The translations under genes were made by a program, and so were the position numbers. Positions 24,654 through 37,500 of a DNA stretch of 64,000 nt are shown piece by piece. The stretch spans positions 1 through 64,000 of the forward strand of contig JADFUC010001075.1 in the NCBI GenBank assembly GCA_019722365.1, written 5' to 3'. How positions within the stretch are numbered: the first letter of the stretch is position 1; the number at the start of each line of letters is the position of its first letter. Source of the DNA: Lithospermum erythrorhizon. Taxonomy: Eukaryota; Streptophyta; Magnoliopsida; Boraginales; Boraginaceae. The notes beneath the pieces were generated by a model. It ran no database searches. It was given only the letters and a program-made list of their open reading frames with translations, and was not told the DNA's origin.

Positions 24654-25745
24654 GTGATCAAGAAGTGAATTATTTGTATGATGAACCAATGGGTTGAAGG
24701 ATTTTTTTTTTTTTTCTGTATTGGACAAGAAGAAAGAAGCTAAGAAAGAGTTTAAAAAATGATGGTAACTTTGTGAAGGCTAATAGAAGACCTATTATGA
24801 GATTTCTGGTAATTTGATATAAAAGTTAAAAATGATATATAAGTGGTTTAGTAGACTGATGAATTGAAAGTGGAGTTTGACATTGGATTTTTTTTGAAGT
24901 ATGTTCTAATTAATGTTATGAATTCACTCGTCAGGTTTTAATTGAGCTTTAATATATTGATATAAATGCTTTGATGCCCGATTCTTTCTTTAATTATATT
25001 ATTAAAAATTAATAAATTAATATTATGAAAAATTATTTTAAAATACGAATCTAATTATATAAATTTTATATTTTTAAAATAATGAATAATTAATAATTGG
25101 TGACCAAAGTTTAATTTTAAAAAAGTCAAACGTAAATTAAAGTGAATTAGAGGGAGTAAGATAATAAGATCCTTGTTTCATGGATCACAGCAAGTGCATA
25201 CAAGGTGGAGGAGAGAAATTAATGTGTTTTCATTCAGTTTTAGCATAAAATCTATATATGAATGTGTTCTCGTTGGCAATTATATTTTAATTTAATAACA
25301 CAATGTCGGAGTTGTAAATATGAATTCGAAGAAGTATTGTTGATTTATAATTTCCAAAAAAATATTTCTATTAGGTTAAACATTACACAAAAAGGATGCG
25401 GCACTATAAGAAAAGAGGCTTTCCCTATGCAAATTATAAAAATGGTGACGTAGTATTATCAGTTTGTCTGTACTAGCACTATACGAAAGAACTTTTCTTA
25501 TGCAAATTATAAGGAAGCGGGTCTTTGTGTTGAAATTAATATGGTTAAAATGAAAGTTGTCTATTTGATTAATTGGTAGCGTCCCATGATTAGCTCGCCG
25601 TGATATCGGCGAGGGGCGCCGATGGGCCGATTCTTGTATTTGATGGTTTATACCTTTTTATAAAAATGATGATATTCTCTTCACTTGGGCAATAAATGAA
25701 TCGAATTTTTTCCAACTCTATTAGAACATTAATTCGAAATTTGAT
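24654..25745. other. promoter-side intergenic region with a small direct repeat
   Basis: There is no gene. A poly-T run occurs near 24702-24716. Two direct copies of about 40 bases lie at 25401-25440 and 25476-25513, each starting GCACTATA and ending ATGCAAATTATAA, 75 bases apart. CACTATAAGAAAA resembles a CACTA-transposon end, but no partner inverted end is visible. Confidence 0.4.
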
Positions 25746-25746
25746 G

Positions 25747-27536
25747 CAGGGGCGGATCCAGATGGTGATCAACATATGCCTAAGACCACCAAAGACAATG
25801 TATAGCGTAGATGGTAGTAGTATCGGCACATTCGCAATATTGTGCAAAGTCTCTCAAGTGGGATTCTTTTTTTCTCCCTCTCTTAATTAAAAACGCTTTT
25901 TCTATTACTTTTCCCCCATACCCCATTGTCCAGCGATTTTCTCCTCTTTTTTTCACGTTTTGCTCTCAAACACCCCCAATCCCAAAATTGAGAAGTCAAT
26001 TGGCTCCACAACACCCTATCCCAACAAGGTATTTTATTTTTTACTTTTCAGTGTCTATTTTATGTTTTGAGTCGATATGGGGTTGGTTTCTAAATATATT
26101 TAGTTAGAATTTTTATGTATTTAGTATATAATTTGTTACTCAATTTGGATATAGATTCTTAGTTAACATAGGTTCATAATTTTAGTCAATTGGGTTTCAA
26201 TTGAGTGGTACAGATAAATAATTAGGTCAATTATGTTTTTGATTGAGTTATTTGGAGCAAGTAATATGCGAGGTAAATTTGGAGGTTTGAAAACTTTGAT
26301 TCAAAAGGAAAATCCACAAGCATTCTATGTACATTGCTTTGCTCATCAACTTCAATTGGCACTTATAGCAATGGCAAGAAATCATAAAGATGTAAATTGG
26401 TTTTTTCTTGAAGTGTCTCGAATTGTTTGTTTTTTGCGGTCATCTAACAAACGACATGCTTTGCTTCATACAAAACAAGTTGCTCATTTTGCAAATCTAA
26501 TTGAACAAGAGTTGGTGGAAACTGGTACCGGATTAAATCAAGAATTGTCTATTGCAAGACCAGGTGATACGCGTTGGGGTTCTCATTTCGAACACTTTGT
26601 AGGTTGAAAGATTTGTTTACTCCAATTATCGAAGTGTTTGAAGAGTTGGAAGATGATAGGGATTCGGAGGGTGAACCACAAAGTTTGTTAGTGATTATGA
26701 AGACTTTTCGTTTGTTTTATGTTGCAACGATGGTGGATGTTTTATCAGTAACAAATGATTTGTCCGAAGCATTACAAAGGAGTGACCAAGATATTGTGAA
26801 TGCCATGGAACTTGTGGAAATTAACAAGAAAACATTTCAGAAATTGAGATAAGACGGATGGGAAGGATTTTATGAAAAAGTTGTATCCTCTTGTGGCAAC
26901 CTTGAGATCGGTTCCTGACATGGATGCAAGGTATGTGAGATATAATAGATCCGCTCGTCTTGCACCTTTTATGTCAACATGGCATCATTTCAAAAATGAT
27001 TTTTTTATTCATGTCATAGATTTGATATTGAAAGAATTGAATGATCGGTTTACTCCTGAAAATTGTAAATTGTTGCGATGTATCACATGTTTAAGACCTT
27101 GCTCTTCATTTGAAGAGTTTGACACTAAATCACTTGTGAGATTGGCAAGACTCTATCCAAATGACTTTCAGGATGTGCGATAATAAGTTGTCGGCGACTT
27201 GAAAACTATATTCATAGTGTCAAGATGGATGATAAGTTTTCCAAGTTGAAGGGAATCTCGAATCTTTTCAAGACTCTAGTCCGTACAAAAAAGTACAAGA
27301 CTTTTAGATTTGTATACAAACTTTTCACGCTAGCTTTGACATTACCAATGGCTACGGCAACTGTTGAAAGAGTATTATTAGGTTTAAACTATGTGAAGAA
27401 TGAGAAGAGAAATAAAATGGCTAATTCTTGGCTTAATGATTGTTTAGTTACTTATGTTGAGAAAAAACTGTTTAGCACAGTCGATGATATGGATATCATC
27501 AAACGTTTTCAAGCAATGAGCAAGAGGAAGATCTGA
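25747..27536 (+). mobile_element. hAT-superfamily transposon relic
   Basis: CAGGGGCGGATCCAG at 25747-25761 is the terminal motif typical of many plant hAT elements. It is followed by transposase-coding sequence from 26233. I could not find the matching right end (TGGATCCGCCCCTG) downstream, so the 3' limit is given as the end of the coding remnant. The first part of the transposase (N-terminal zinc finger and following region) is missing: only about 480 bases lie between the left end and the mid-protein motif. Confidence 0.8.
26233..27536 (+). pseudogene. hAT transposase (ZMYM1/TTF-type), broken
   Basis: Four successive open segments, in different frames or separated by stops, read as one transposase. 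26233-26607 contains GASNMRGKFGGLK, VHCFAHQLQLAL and ARPGDTRWGSHF. 26574-26852 contains KDLFTPIIEVFEEL and LQRSDQDIVNAMELVEI. 26872-27183 contains VPDMDARYV. 27225-27536 is the C-terminal dimerisation region, with TLPMATATVERV and WLNDCLVTYVEK. This order is that of the plant hAT family often annotated as zinc finger MYM-type 1-like. Lesions include a frameshift near 26600, a stop at 26850-26852, a shift near 26900 and stops at 27181-27186. The N-terminal third is absent. Such proteins cut and move hAT elements; this one cannot. Confidence 0.9.
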
Positions 27537-27539
27537 TTC

Positions 27540-29420
27540 TCCTCTTAAATTTTTTCACTTTTTGAGTTGTAGTTTAAGTATCGTTCTATTTTAAATTTAT
27601 GTAATAGTCGTATACTTTTTGTAGAAATCGTTTTCTTCTATAGTTTAGGTATTGAGGAATGGCAGATTTGATCACCGGATGATGTGGATTTGATCCCCAA
27701 TTTACTACTCATTATAGTTAATTCATTTGTTTCTCATTTTGATGGTCATATGTCGACTCCTTGAGAAGTACATTTATCTTTCAAATGCTAAAGCATGCAT
27801 CATGTATTTAGTTTATATAACAAATATATTTTTTAGAAACACCATATATACTTTCATGCCAAACTATATACATATTGTCTTTTGAAATAATCCAATATAG
27901 TGTCTTGTGATGGAACAAATTATATTAACCCTTGATGCGAGTCGTGTAGTAGTATAGTCTTTCGATAAGTCGAATCCAGCAGAGGAACGAGATTACTTAA
28001 GTTAATTGTAGTTGTTGAGAGAAATATGTGATTTGGGTTGATTGACTAAAATAAATAAACTTAAACTAACAATGGAATTAAAAGGGATAAACTTATGAAT
28101 AAAAGGATTACCAGGGGTATCGACTTCTAACAGTATTCTACCCTAATAATAATTTATCAACAGAATTCACAATTTACCGTTAGTTCGGTATCACCAGATT
28201 CGGGTCCTTGAGTTCACGAATGTTCTCATTTTAATTAATCTCCTATGTCACTAGTGAAATTAATTTAGCTAAAAACACGAGCGCAAAAATACATTAGAAC
28301 AATTCATGTTGTAAGCCCTTATATGACAGAAAGCTAATTATGTCAAGTGATACATTATACTTGGCTAGGATCGGGGTTACATATCTTTCGGATGCTCATA
28401 TAAAAGAATTGGCGATTCTAAAACTGATGAAATCGAAATTAAGTTTAATGATTAATACTAGTGCAATTTATAATAACTCAAAATACGGATAGAAAAATAC
28501 CTTTCAATGCAGTAATGCATTAATAATAGAATTTATTCTTTACTCATCTTGAATTATTCGTAAATAATATTATTAAGCATCTAAATTAGCTAGAGTATGA
28601 ATAAAGAATAAAAATCATATCGATTATCTTGACGGGCGATAGAAATAAAAAAGAAATGTCACAGCTGCTGATTCGCGTGCCTCTGCTGCCGAAAAAATAA
28701 GTGATTATATTATATTGCCATTGCTTATAACGACTTTATATAGTAATTAGGTTACTTCAGATTTTGATACCGGCAGAGAACTTTTGTGTAAGCAAGGGTC
28801 TTTTCTTCTCGATTCTCGATCGACTTTGTCATTTCTTTCGGAAAATTATATGACTAAGTAGCCGAATTCTTTTTTTAGGCTTTCGCATGCAAATTAACAT
28901 ATCTTTCCCCGAATAATAATAAAATGTGAATCGCGTATATAATATTTGTCGATTAAACAACAAAACAACCAAATTATGAGTAATAAAATACCCGAAATCA
29001 TCCTAAAAACTATGACAAATATTCACTAATCATCTTGATTGACCATGATGTTGTTTAGTTTTGTATCATATCAATTGATTAGTCAATTGTAACATATAAA
29101 TCAAATTTGAGGGAGTATATATTTATCACCAAAATATACTCATGTGAGCTCGATTAGTACTCAATAAATATTCTTTAGCGTAGTGAAGATTATTTTTCAG
29201 TAATAATACGAATTACAAATTACTTATGATAAATTGTTTATTTATATAATTTCCAACTTTGTCTTCTCCCTAAAATTTGTTGTATCATCATTGCAATTTT
29301 GCTTGATTGGTATCCAAATCCACAACAATATTGAAACTTTTAAGTTGGCTAAAATGCTAAAGGTTGGGATTGAAACCTACATTGTAGGACCGAAATCTTA
29401 TAAGATGGGGATAAAATATT
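27540..29420. other. no gene seen; possible unclassified repeat at 27960-28870
   Basis: The part from about 27960 (AAGTCGAATCCAGCAGAGGAAC) to 28870 has the style of a dispersed plant repeat: mixed composition and no reading frames. I cannot assign it to a family. The remainder is AT-rich intergenic sequence. Confidence 0.35.
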
Positions 29421-29422
29421 AA

Positions 29423-30075
29423 GGTTGTGTTTGGTACGAAAGAATGGAATGGAATGAATAGGAATTGGATTATATTATTTAGTTTTATAGTTAAATTTTA
29501 TTTGATTCCATTTTCTAATTATTTCGTTACCCCATACTTGAGTAAACCCATTCTCAATTGGTGGTATTAATTCGAATTTACGTATGTAGTGTGAAATATA
29601 AATAATTTATTAATATTATACTCTGATAAATACCACTAAATTGTTATATATGTTATATAATTATTAAATATATATGTTATTCTAAATTTATTAATATTAT
29701 ATATATATATTTTAATTTATTTATAGAATCAATATCTTTGTATGTGGTAGATATATTTAAATTAATATTAATATTTTATAATATTAATTGAAAACTAATT
29801 TTATAATACTTTAAAATTAACATATTATAATATTTCTTTAAGCAATATTATAATATTAAATAAAATTAATATAATATTTCAATATAACTTTGAAATAATA
29901 CTAATTACTTTAAAATATATATTTAAAATTAAATATTAATATTATTTTTAATAAATAGATAAATAAAATTTATAATTTATATATATATATTTATACTACT
30001 TTAATATATATTTGATATGTTTATAATTAAATATATTGAAATTACTTCATTCCTTCAACAAACCAAACAATGCAA
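29423..30075. mobile_element. MITE of about 650 bp with short TIRs
   Basis: The left end GGTTGTGTTTGGTACGAAAG leads into a GAATGGAATG-like run, and the reverse complement of the right end (about 30075-30040) reads GTTGCATTGTTTGGTTTGTT then GAAGGAATGAAG. This is an imperfect TIR of about 35 bases. The TGTTTGGT...GGAATG form is widespread among plant MITEs. The interior is extremely AT-rich with TA runs. No clear target duplication is visible. Confidence 0.6.
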
Positions 30076-30999
30076 CGAATTGTTTAACTTGATTCATTTA
30101 AAAATATTGCATTCTTTCTACGCTTTATTATTATCATAAATTAAATTCTTTTCATGCAAAGCCTTAGCCAATGGCGAAAAGCTTGTCTCCGATATTTTCA
30201 AAGATGAATATAGAGATTTTGACCAGATATCGCTAGTCTTTGATTCGTTGGTTAAAAATTTCAGATTACAAAGAACAATATATATGCTCAATTACCATGA
30301 TACATGACTTCGGTTTGCCGCTAAATTATTCCTTCAACTTTTTTTTGTAACTTATCGCTCATTAGTTTTGTTTGCAGAACATTGACTTGGACATATAATT
30401 GATCATCTGCAACGGTTTTAACGCTGACCATATCGCTCTCTACAAATCTCAAATAAATAATAATAAAAATTTATTTGCAGCCAGAACATGCTTGTATGAT
30501 GTATTAAGCAACATATAGCCAGCTACAAATTATATATTTGATGAACATATGTGAAAGCAATGGTATCATGTTATTGTTTACCGTACATCTGTATGTACCG
30601 TAGATTGCTTTCAATGTTTGTATCTTGATTCACAAGAAGTACAACATTTTGAAGTTGAAGAAATAGACTCTTAATATTCCTTTTTTGAATAATAATCTAA
30701 TTATCATCCAGTTTATGAAGGCATCCCCATGTGCTTCCCTCTTAGACTTGGAAATATATATATGTAGTAGTTCTTTAATTAAACAATATATGTTTCATCC
30801 ATTTTTACCTAAATAACATACATCGACTTATCAGAAAAATTAAGTCAATTAATTTGTTTGTTGTCCTACTTGTGCTTGTTAAGGTTCATGGGGTGATAAA
30901 TGTTATCCGCTAAACAATGTGGATTACAAATCTCAATGAGACTTTTTATTACAGGACTTCTACTTATTATTGGGTACCTCTCTTATCTTGAGTCAATCT
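30076..30999. other. no gene seen; AT-rich intergenic sequence
   Basis: There are no supported reading frames, terminal repeats or RNA genes in this interval. Confidence 0.5.
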
Positions 31000-32253
31000 T
31001 GTAGAAATGGTTCTCTTGATGCTAATACAGAGAGAAAGACGCTCACTGCTGTTTATTTGGAAGGTGTTGGGGTTGTACAACTTTGGAAGGTCCCATGAGT
31101 CTGAACGTCATGCAGTAGTGCGAAAGCGTGGCCAGGTGTGGAGGCCGATCGCTGAGGTATTTCCCGACGATCGAGTCATTTTATTTTAGTGATTGTACTA
31201 TAAAGTATTAAATAGCAATTAAGGAATGAATGTATTATGAGTGAGGTATTTATAGGCAAGTACAAGAATGTCATGGTACCAACTTCTTCCTTGATTGTAA
31301 CACTTGTCAACATCTTGAGAGTCATGTGGTTCGTGGAGGCCTTATCTAATTGAGGCCCAATTCCTTGGGCCTTAACCAAAAGTCTATATATATCATTTCC
31401 CCTCCAAGGATAGGTTAATCAGCTTTTTGAGGTATGTATTTTCATCGTTCTTCTCTAAGGTCTTCTTGAAGTATGCTTTAGTAAACTTACGATATTCTCA
31501 AGGTGGGGTTGCATACTCCATTTTTATGAAGTTCTCCTTGGGTTGGGTTTCGTACCCATTTTATGACCTTACTTGAACAAGATTTCTTCTATAGACTCGT
31601 ATCTCTGTATCCTTGAGTTTGTCGATTGGGATATCAATCTAGGGTTATTAGGGTAGGTTGTGTCGTGAGACAGTTTGGTAATAATACGATTTTACTAGTG
31701 ATTTGGTCTCGGAGTGAAGGGGTTTTGGGGGAGTTGCAGTTTGTTTTTAATGTTGAAGATGAAAAGTCTTATATCCCAAATTTCGAATGTTCTTGGAACA
31801 ATTTTTTCTTTTCCCAAAGTGTCCATATTTTTGGTCTTTGAGTTCTTGACATTTAGATAACTAGCATTTCTTTGCTACTCTTCTTTGATTACATAGAATA
31901 TCGGCCGGCTCGCACGAAAATTCCCCTAATTACGCCCCAGAGGCCTCGTCGCCCAGCGGGGATGTATTCTCCTAAGACTGACTTCGCCTATACTTGATAA
32001 TGGATCTAAAACTCTTTCCACGCTAGATTATATGGGCGCCCACTGGAGTCTTGAAGTTTACTTATGATGGACATTTGATCTTTTCTGATGACGCGATCCT
32101 CTTTGCTAACATAGCGGTGCCTGGGATGATCTGCTTTGGAGCCGTGGTAAGTCGGTTTAACGATCTTTGACATGAAAAGAAACACCGCAAGACCAGAGGA
32201 TGTTCTTTTGGTTTGAACCGCAATAGGTTAGTGCTCACAAATCTTACAATAAT
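31000..32253 (-). repeat. LTR-like region, probably of a gypsy element
   Basis: Composition shifts upward in GC from about 31000. On the minus strand a TATA box (31254-31247) sits in a context typical of LTR promoters. From about 31880 GC rises further, as in the gypsy block from 39876. I infer that this is the 3' LTR side of the gypsy element at 39876-44760, separated from it by the copia insertions at 32254-33205 and 33459-39875. No matching second LTR is in the window to prove it. Confidence 0.4.
31247..31254 (-). promoter_or_regulatory. LTR TATA box
   Basis: The minus strand reads CTTGCCTATAAATACCTCAC, a strong plant-type TATA context. The assumed direction agrees with the minus orientation of the nearby gypsy pol remnant. 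Confidence 0.45.
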
Positions 32254-33205
32254 TGTTGGAAATCAAACGAATATTGATTCCCTTTTGTATGCCATTGCAA
32301 TAATTGTGTATCGAATTCATTTACTAGAGTGGTTAAATGAGATTCTTTGGAACTTAGTGTTCACATAGTAGTGTATATTACTAGTTCGGATTCATGATAA
32401 TTTAGAGGTTATGAGAGATTGCTAGATCTTACTCATTAATGGAATTTATAATAATAGTAATTAGTCAAATTGTTATTATTATACAACTTCTTATTACTCG
32501 AGCCTGAGGTCACAAGCTTGTCTGATGACATTTTAGTTATATTTCATGTATGAAATAAAAAGCAGAGACATAAATTGAAGTGTTCTCAATAGTATATATT
32601 GTAAATATATATATAAACAAACATTGACTAATAGCGGTAAGTTGTTTAAAATGACTTAGTTGGTATTTTAATTGACTTGTTAAGTTAAATTAAAATACAA
32701 CAACTCACTATTAACTTCATTTACTAATTAGGTGTAGGCAGTCTAATTGAGTTAACGAGATTGAATCAATTTCTTAACGAGTTGCTTAGGTTAAATTAAG
32801 TATATAAATAGAAACGAGGGTTTTTCATTAGATAAAAAAAATCACAAATCCTCCACTATGAAACCGTGACCTCCCCCTTTTTTTGGAAGAATTTTCTCCT
32901 CCAATTTTGTTCATACAACTCTAGCGAGTTCATCTCTCTCGAGTTGATTCCTTCTGGTGTGTGCATTTCTAAGAACAAATACTTGGTGTTGGACAAGCAA
33001 TTGGAGAAGCTTTTCAGGCGAGGCACGTGTGGGGAGCTTCATTCTTGAGGGTGACTTCATTGTCTTCTATTTTGCTACATGTAAAGTACTCACAGTATTC
33101 ATATAGTCATTATATGTTTTAGATTAATTTATATCATTTTTGAAAGATGCGGGATGTATGAATTGGTGTTTAATTACAACCATGATTAAATACTAGATTC
33201 TAACA
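32254..33205 (+). repeat. solo LTR of the copia family seen at both sides
   Basis: It begins TGTTGGAAATC at 32254 and ends TCTAACA at 33205. It aligns in order with the LTRs at 33459-34489 (same strand) and 3812-2935 (opposite strand), for example ATTTACTAGAG..., GCTAGATC..., and a CTCC-rich stretch before TTGATTCCTTCTGGTGTG. No primer site or internal sequence follows, so it is a solo LTR or an LTR fragment. I see no clean 5-bp duplication (ATAAT against AACGA). Confidence 0.75.
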
Positions 33206-33458
33206 AACGATCTTTCACCAAGGATTACTTTACCCAAGCTCACCGATCCGCGGGGGTACTTGAACTGTGATAACCTAGGTGATCCTCCATGATTGAGGAT
33301 TCCTTACGGTAGCTTTCGGATGAGGACCTAGTGAATTTTTAGGCGATATTTCTCCATAACCTCTTCATTAGAATCCTTCCTTTGAAAGGAGAAGCAGTTT
33401 GAACCGATGGTTGCTTCTCAAGTGAGGCGGCTTTGCTTTGGGTGGACCGTGATGTACA
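33206..33458. other. 253-bp GC-richer spacer between two copia insertions
   Basis: It differs in composition from the AT-rich LTRs on either side and resembles the gypsy-type DNA at 31880-32250 and from 39876. It is probably a sliver of the older host element. It has no reading frame of note. Confidence 0.4.
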
Positions 33459-34489
33459 TGTTGGAAATAAATAATTTGTGGTTTAAAGTTTTATTATGCA
33501 CATTGCGATAATTGTATGTATTCATTTTACTACATTAGTGAATGTGATTACACTTAAGCGGAACATTGACCATAATAATTGTAATTACTAGTGGGGTTAC
33601 CACTTTGATAATACCGGGGGTTATACGGTGCTAGATCACATGTATAACGATTATAAGCATGTTAATGGTCAATTATATTATTATACAATGTTATTATCTG
33701 AGATAATGAAAGGTCAGCACATACGGTGGTTAGGTAAATTTCGTATGGAATTAAATAGTACTTGCTAAATTGAGAATTGAATATTCTCAATTGGAAATTT
33801 TACATTAGTAATGTGAAATATAAATTGGATAAACCCAGATTAATTAACTAGTTAGTTTAATTAATCAATTGATTAGTTGAGCTTGTTAATAACTTGTTAG
33901 TAACTCGTTATTGGCTTGTTAGTGACTTGTTAGTATTTAATTAACTTAGCGAGTTAATGAAATAGAATAACTCATTAATGACTTGATAATTATTAATACT
34001 CGTAATGGTTTAATTATTAATCAAGTCAACTCGTCTTTCTTGGGTTGACTGTCGGACTAAAGGTGTGTCTAACTAAGTAAATAGTGAAATAAATTAGGTT
34101 TAATATTTTTAAAACCTAATGCTATAAACTAAATTCCACAAGCTCCCCCTCTTTGATTAACTTCCTTAGAAACAAAACAAGGAGAACTTCAAGTTTCCAT
34201 ATTGATTTTGTCATCCAATTTTCCAAGTGTTCTAGGAAAACCAAGTATCGGATTCAACCCCTCCTGGTGTGGACTAACTAGAGGCATTGTCATATCGTGA
34301 TGCTAGGAACTGGAATTCAAAGGAGGATTCGTGAAAGGTTGTTGGTGATTTATATTCATTACTTATTTGTAAGTTTTACGTATTAAATATTGTATTATAT
34401 GATATAGATCTGACATTGTAACAATTAATCAGATCAAGTTATGAGTATTTGAATAGTTATTCAGGATTTACATCATATAAAATCCTTCA
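33459..34489 (+). repeat. 5' LTR of the plus-strand copia element
   Basis: It starts TGTTGGAAAT and ends CCTTCA, and the primer-binding site follows after one base. It is 1,031 bp long. It shares segment order with the LTRs at 32254-33205 and 2935-3812, including the GGATTCAACCCCTCC motif near 34251. Confidence 0.8.
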
Positions 34490-34490
34490 G

Positions 34491-34502
34491 TGGTATCGAG
34501 AG
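34491..34502 (+). other. primer-binding site, tRNA-Met type (degenerate)
   Basis: TGGTATCGAGAG follows the LTR end by one base. The consensus is TGGTATCAGAGC, so the core is preserved with local scrambling. It fixes the element as plus-oriented. Confidence 0.7.
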
Positions 34503-37500
34503 AAAGTTTAATTTGACATCTCGATCTAGTATTATAAATCATGTTTATGAATTTATATGAAAATTTATGTTTACATATTTATGTATAAATATATATTATG
34601 AATTTTTATGCCATGTATATTTATAGATGTGTTCATATATTCAAAATCAAAATTTTATATTTTGGTGTTTTGATGATTAGTATAATTGTTTGTTGTTTTA
34701 AAAGGGTTTACAATTGATTTTAATTAGTTAATTAAAAGTTAATTATATTTAAAAGATTTAAACTCAAAAGTTTTCAAATCTAGTAATCTTTACAAAAGCT
34801 TTATGTTACAAAAACATCTCATTCAAAATTTGAGTTTTTTTGAGTTTTCTAACTATTTATTATGTATTTTCGAAATTATAAAGTATTAATAATTAAAACT
34901 TACATAAATTATCTGTAATATATTTTTCAGAAATTCCAATTGGATAATGTTAAGAATATTATGAAAACGTTTACCTGTGAAAATCAAAATTTTTGGAGTA
35001 GTCTAAAGAATTCAAAACATTTTTTGAAAAATATTGAATTAAAATGTAAAACTGAAATTAATTACCATAATCAAGAACATATTTGCCTTGCACAGAGTAC
35101 CGGGCGAGTCAGCTACCTTTAGGGAGTGGACAAATTGGTGTTGAAGCTATTTCCCTACCCTAGATCCTAGGTTGGCGTGTGTACATGAGGCGGCGATTGG
35201 CGGTCGATAGTCGTGTCTTTTGTGCGGGTTGGGTTTTGAAAGGGCATAAATCGTTTTAAGTTTTAATATTATTTGGTAATTCAATTTCAGGTTTTGTGAA
35301 TAAATATCATACATTAAATTATGGAAATTTTTAATTATGCAATTTAAAATGATTTTATTTAATTGATTATCTCTTTAATTAACCTTTTAGTTATTTATTT
35401 GTTAAGGTTAGACATAATAATTATCTAAGCATTGATTATATAATAAATATAATTACTTGCAAGTATTTATATTATTATATATGCATGAAATAATTATTGG
35501 ACACATTTTATATATATCTATGAATTAATTTTGATTATATATATATTTTATCATGCATATTCATTGATTGCATGATTTATTTCCTTTTCTTTTAATGTAT
35601 ATTTATTAAATCCATGCTATGTGATTTATTTCTTGTACATATATATTGTAATGGGAATGAAAAGAGGATATATTGATATGATCTAATTTTGTATTTTATT
35701 TAAATACGGTCTGCGAACCGTTTATTCGTTGTAAATGACCAGCTGAGTAGTATTTATTTATTTATTTTATTTTACCCACAAATCTGCCCTTGTCTTGATT
35801 TGGGTTAGTAAATAAATATATTGTTGTGGTAAATAAATGAATTGTTGAGGCATTGAAGATAGCCAAACATTGAGCATTTAATTGAATTGGAAGTTTCGAG
35901 GAAGTTGAAGAATAGAAACGCATTTTGCAGAATCTTGAAATAGGACTATGTTGGCCATTACACTTTGTAGAGTGTTGTAATATGTTTATTTATTTTAGAA
36001 TTTATACTAGTGTTTGGCGGGTGTACTAGTGTCGTGATAAGTGCGACCGATGGATCATGTTAGTGATTCGTGATCTTTTATGATTGCATATTTTCTATGA
36101 TTACATATTTTCTTTTATGATTGGCACATTCAGTACCTATTTTATTTATAGATTAATTGGGCAAGCCTAAACATAAACTTTATGTGAAATAAAACAAGTT
36201 TAGGAGAAATCCATAAGACTTGTGGTAATATAGTGTTATACATGCTAATGTAATTTTTCTTCATTAAGCCATTGAAGATGGTTATGTGCTAATAAAGACA
36301 AATGTGAATACCGTAATTATTTCCAAAACTTGGGTTAATCATGGATACATTACACGAACTTAGGTTCAAATTAATAACGTCATGTGATATGATTGAGATA
36401 TAATTAAATTTTATTTTAATGAAGGTGATCTTATGGTAATATGTTATACCACAGCGAAAATCCGTATAAGTTTGGCATAATTTAATCTCTTTTGCCGCTC
36501 AATTGAGAAGACTGTTGAATGATCTTGAATATTGTGTATGTACATTTCAAGAGATGTAATTGGTATTTAGTTTCATCAACAAGATGAGCTTTGTTCATGA
36601 ATTGTGATGTAAGCATAAGCTTGTGGTTTGTATAACCAGACAAGCAATATTGTCTATTTCGTTTGCACATCACTTATAAACTTGAGTGCACAAACAACTA
36701 TGATTTGAGGTTAATCATTAACTTTATTATTTCAAACGTTAAGCACATAAAGAAGGACATTAAGTAACACATGAGTAATAGAAAGAGAGGTTCGATAAAA
36801 CCGCGCATATCCACAAATGATTTGTTATGAAATCGTGCGTCGTATGTGGCTAATGACTGATCTTGAATAACTGCATTTCTACTTTACGATTTTAGATCAT
36901 GATCATGAGCCAAGTATAATAGTAGCCAGGAGACAATGCACGACGACAATTGGGCTAGACGACTACATTATAAAACCTGGGTTTTAAATCTTCTATGAAT
37001 GGTTGAAATTTCAAACTGTTTTCTTTTGACCTGTATGAATAGAAATGGATGTCATATTTAATATGGACACCTGCATATTTCCATCTATCAGGTGATTCTG
37101 ATTAGAGGAATGTCATTCTATTCTTCTTCTTAAAAGACATGATATTTTGAATAACAAATAATTAAATTGACTGTTTGTGGAAAATAATTTTTAACAAGAC
37201 TTGAGGTTTAATCTTGCAAAGATAATTAGTCGAGTCTTTTTCTAGACTTACTAAGAGGTGCGTTAATCTTGGTTTTGGTTTGTATGTTCACGTACAAGTT
37301 GATCGGATATAAGTCATTGAATGATCGTCGAGGTGGTAAGTATGGGAAGGACCATACTAAATACTATGAAGTTACGAATTAAGTATCATCGACATGAGTA
37401 ATGTATTGTCGAGGAATGAGACATCATTCGATCTTAAACGTGCACTTGATAAGACTCATTAATGTAAAAATTGTGTTTAATGAAGTTAAAATACAACAAT

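Noticed and set aside
32254..33205. 5' LTR of the plus-strand copia element starting here
   Set aside because: No primer-binding site follows at 33206, whereas one follows the LTR ending at 34489; this copy is therefore treated as a separate solo LTR.
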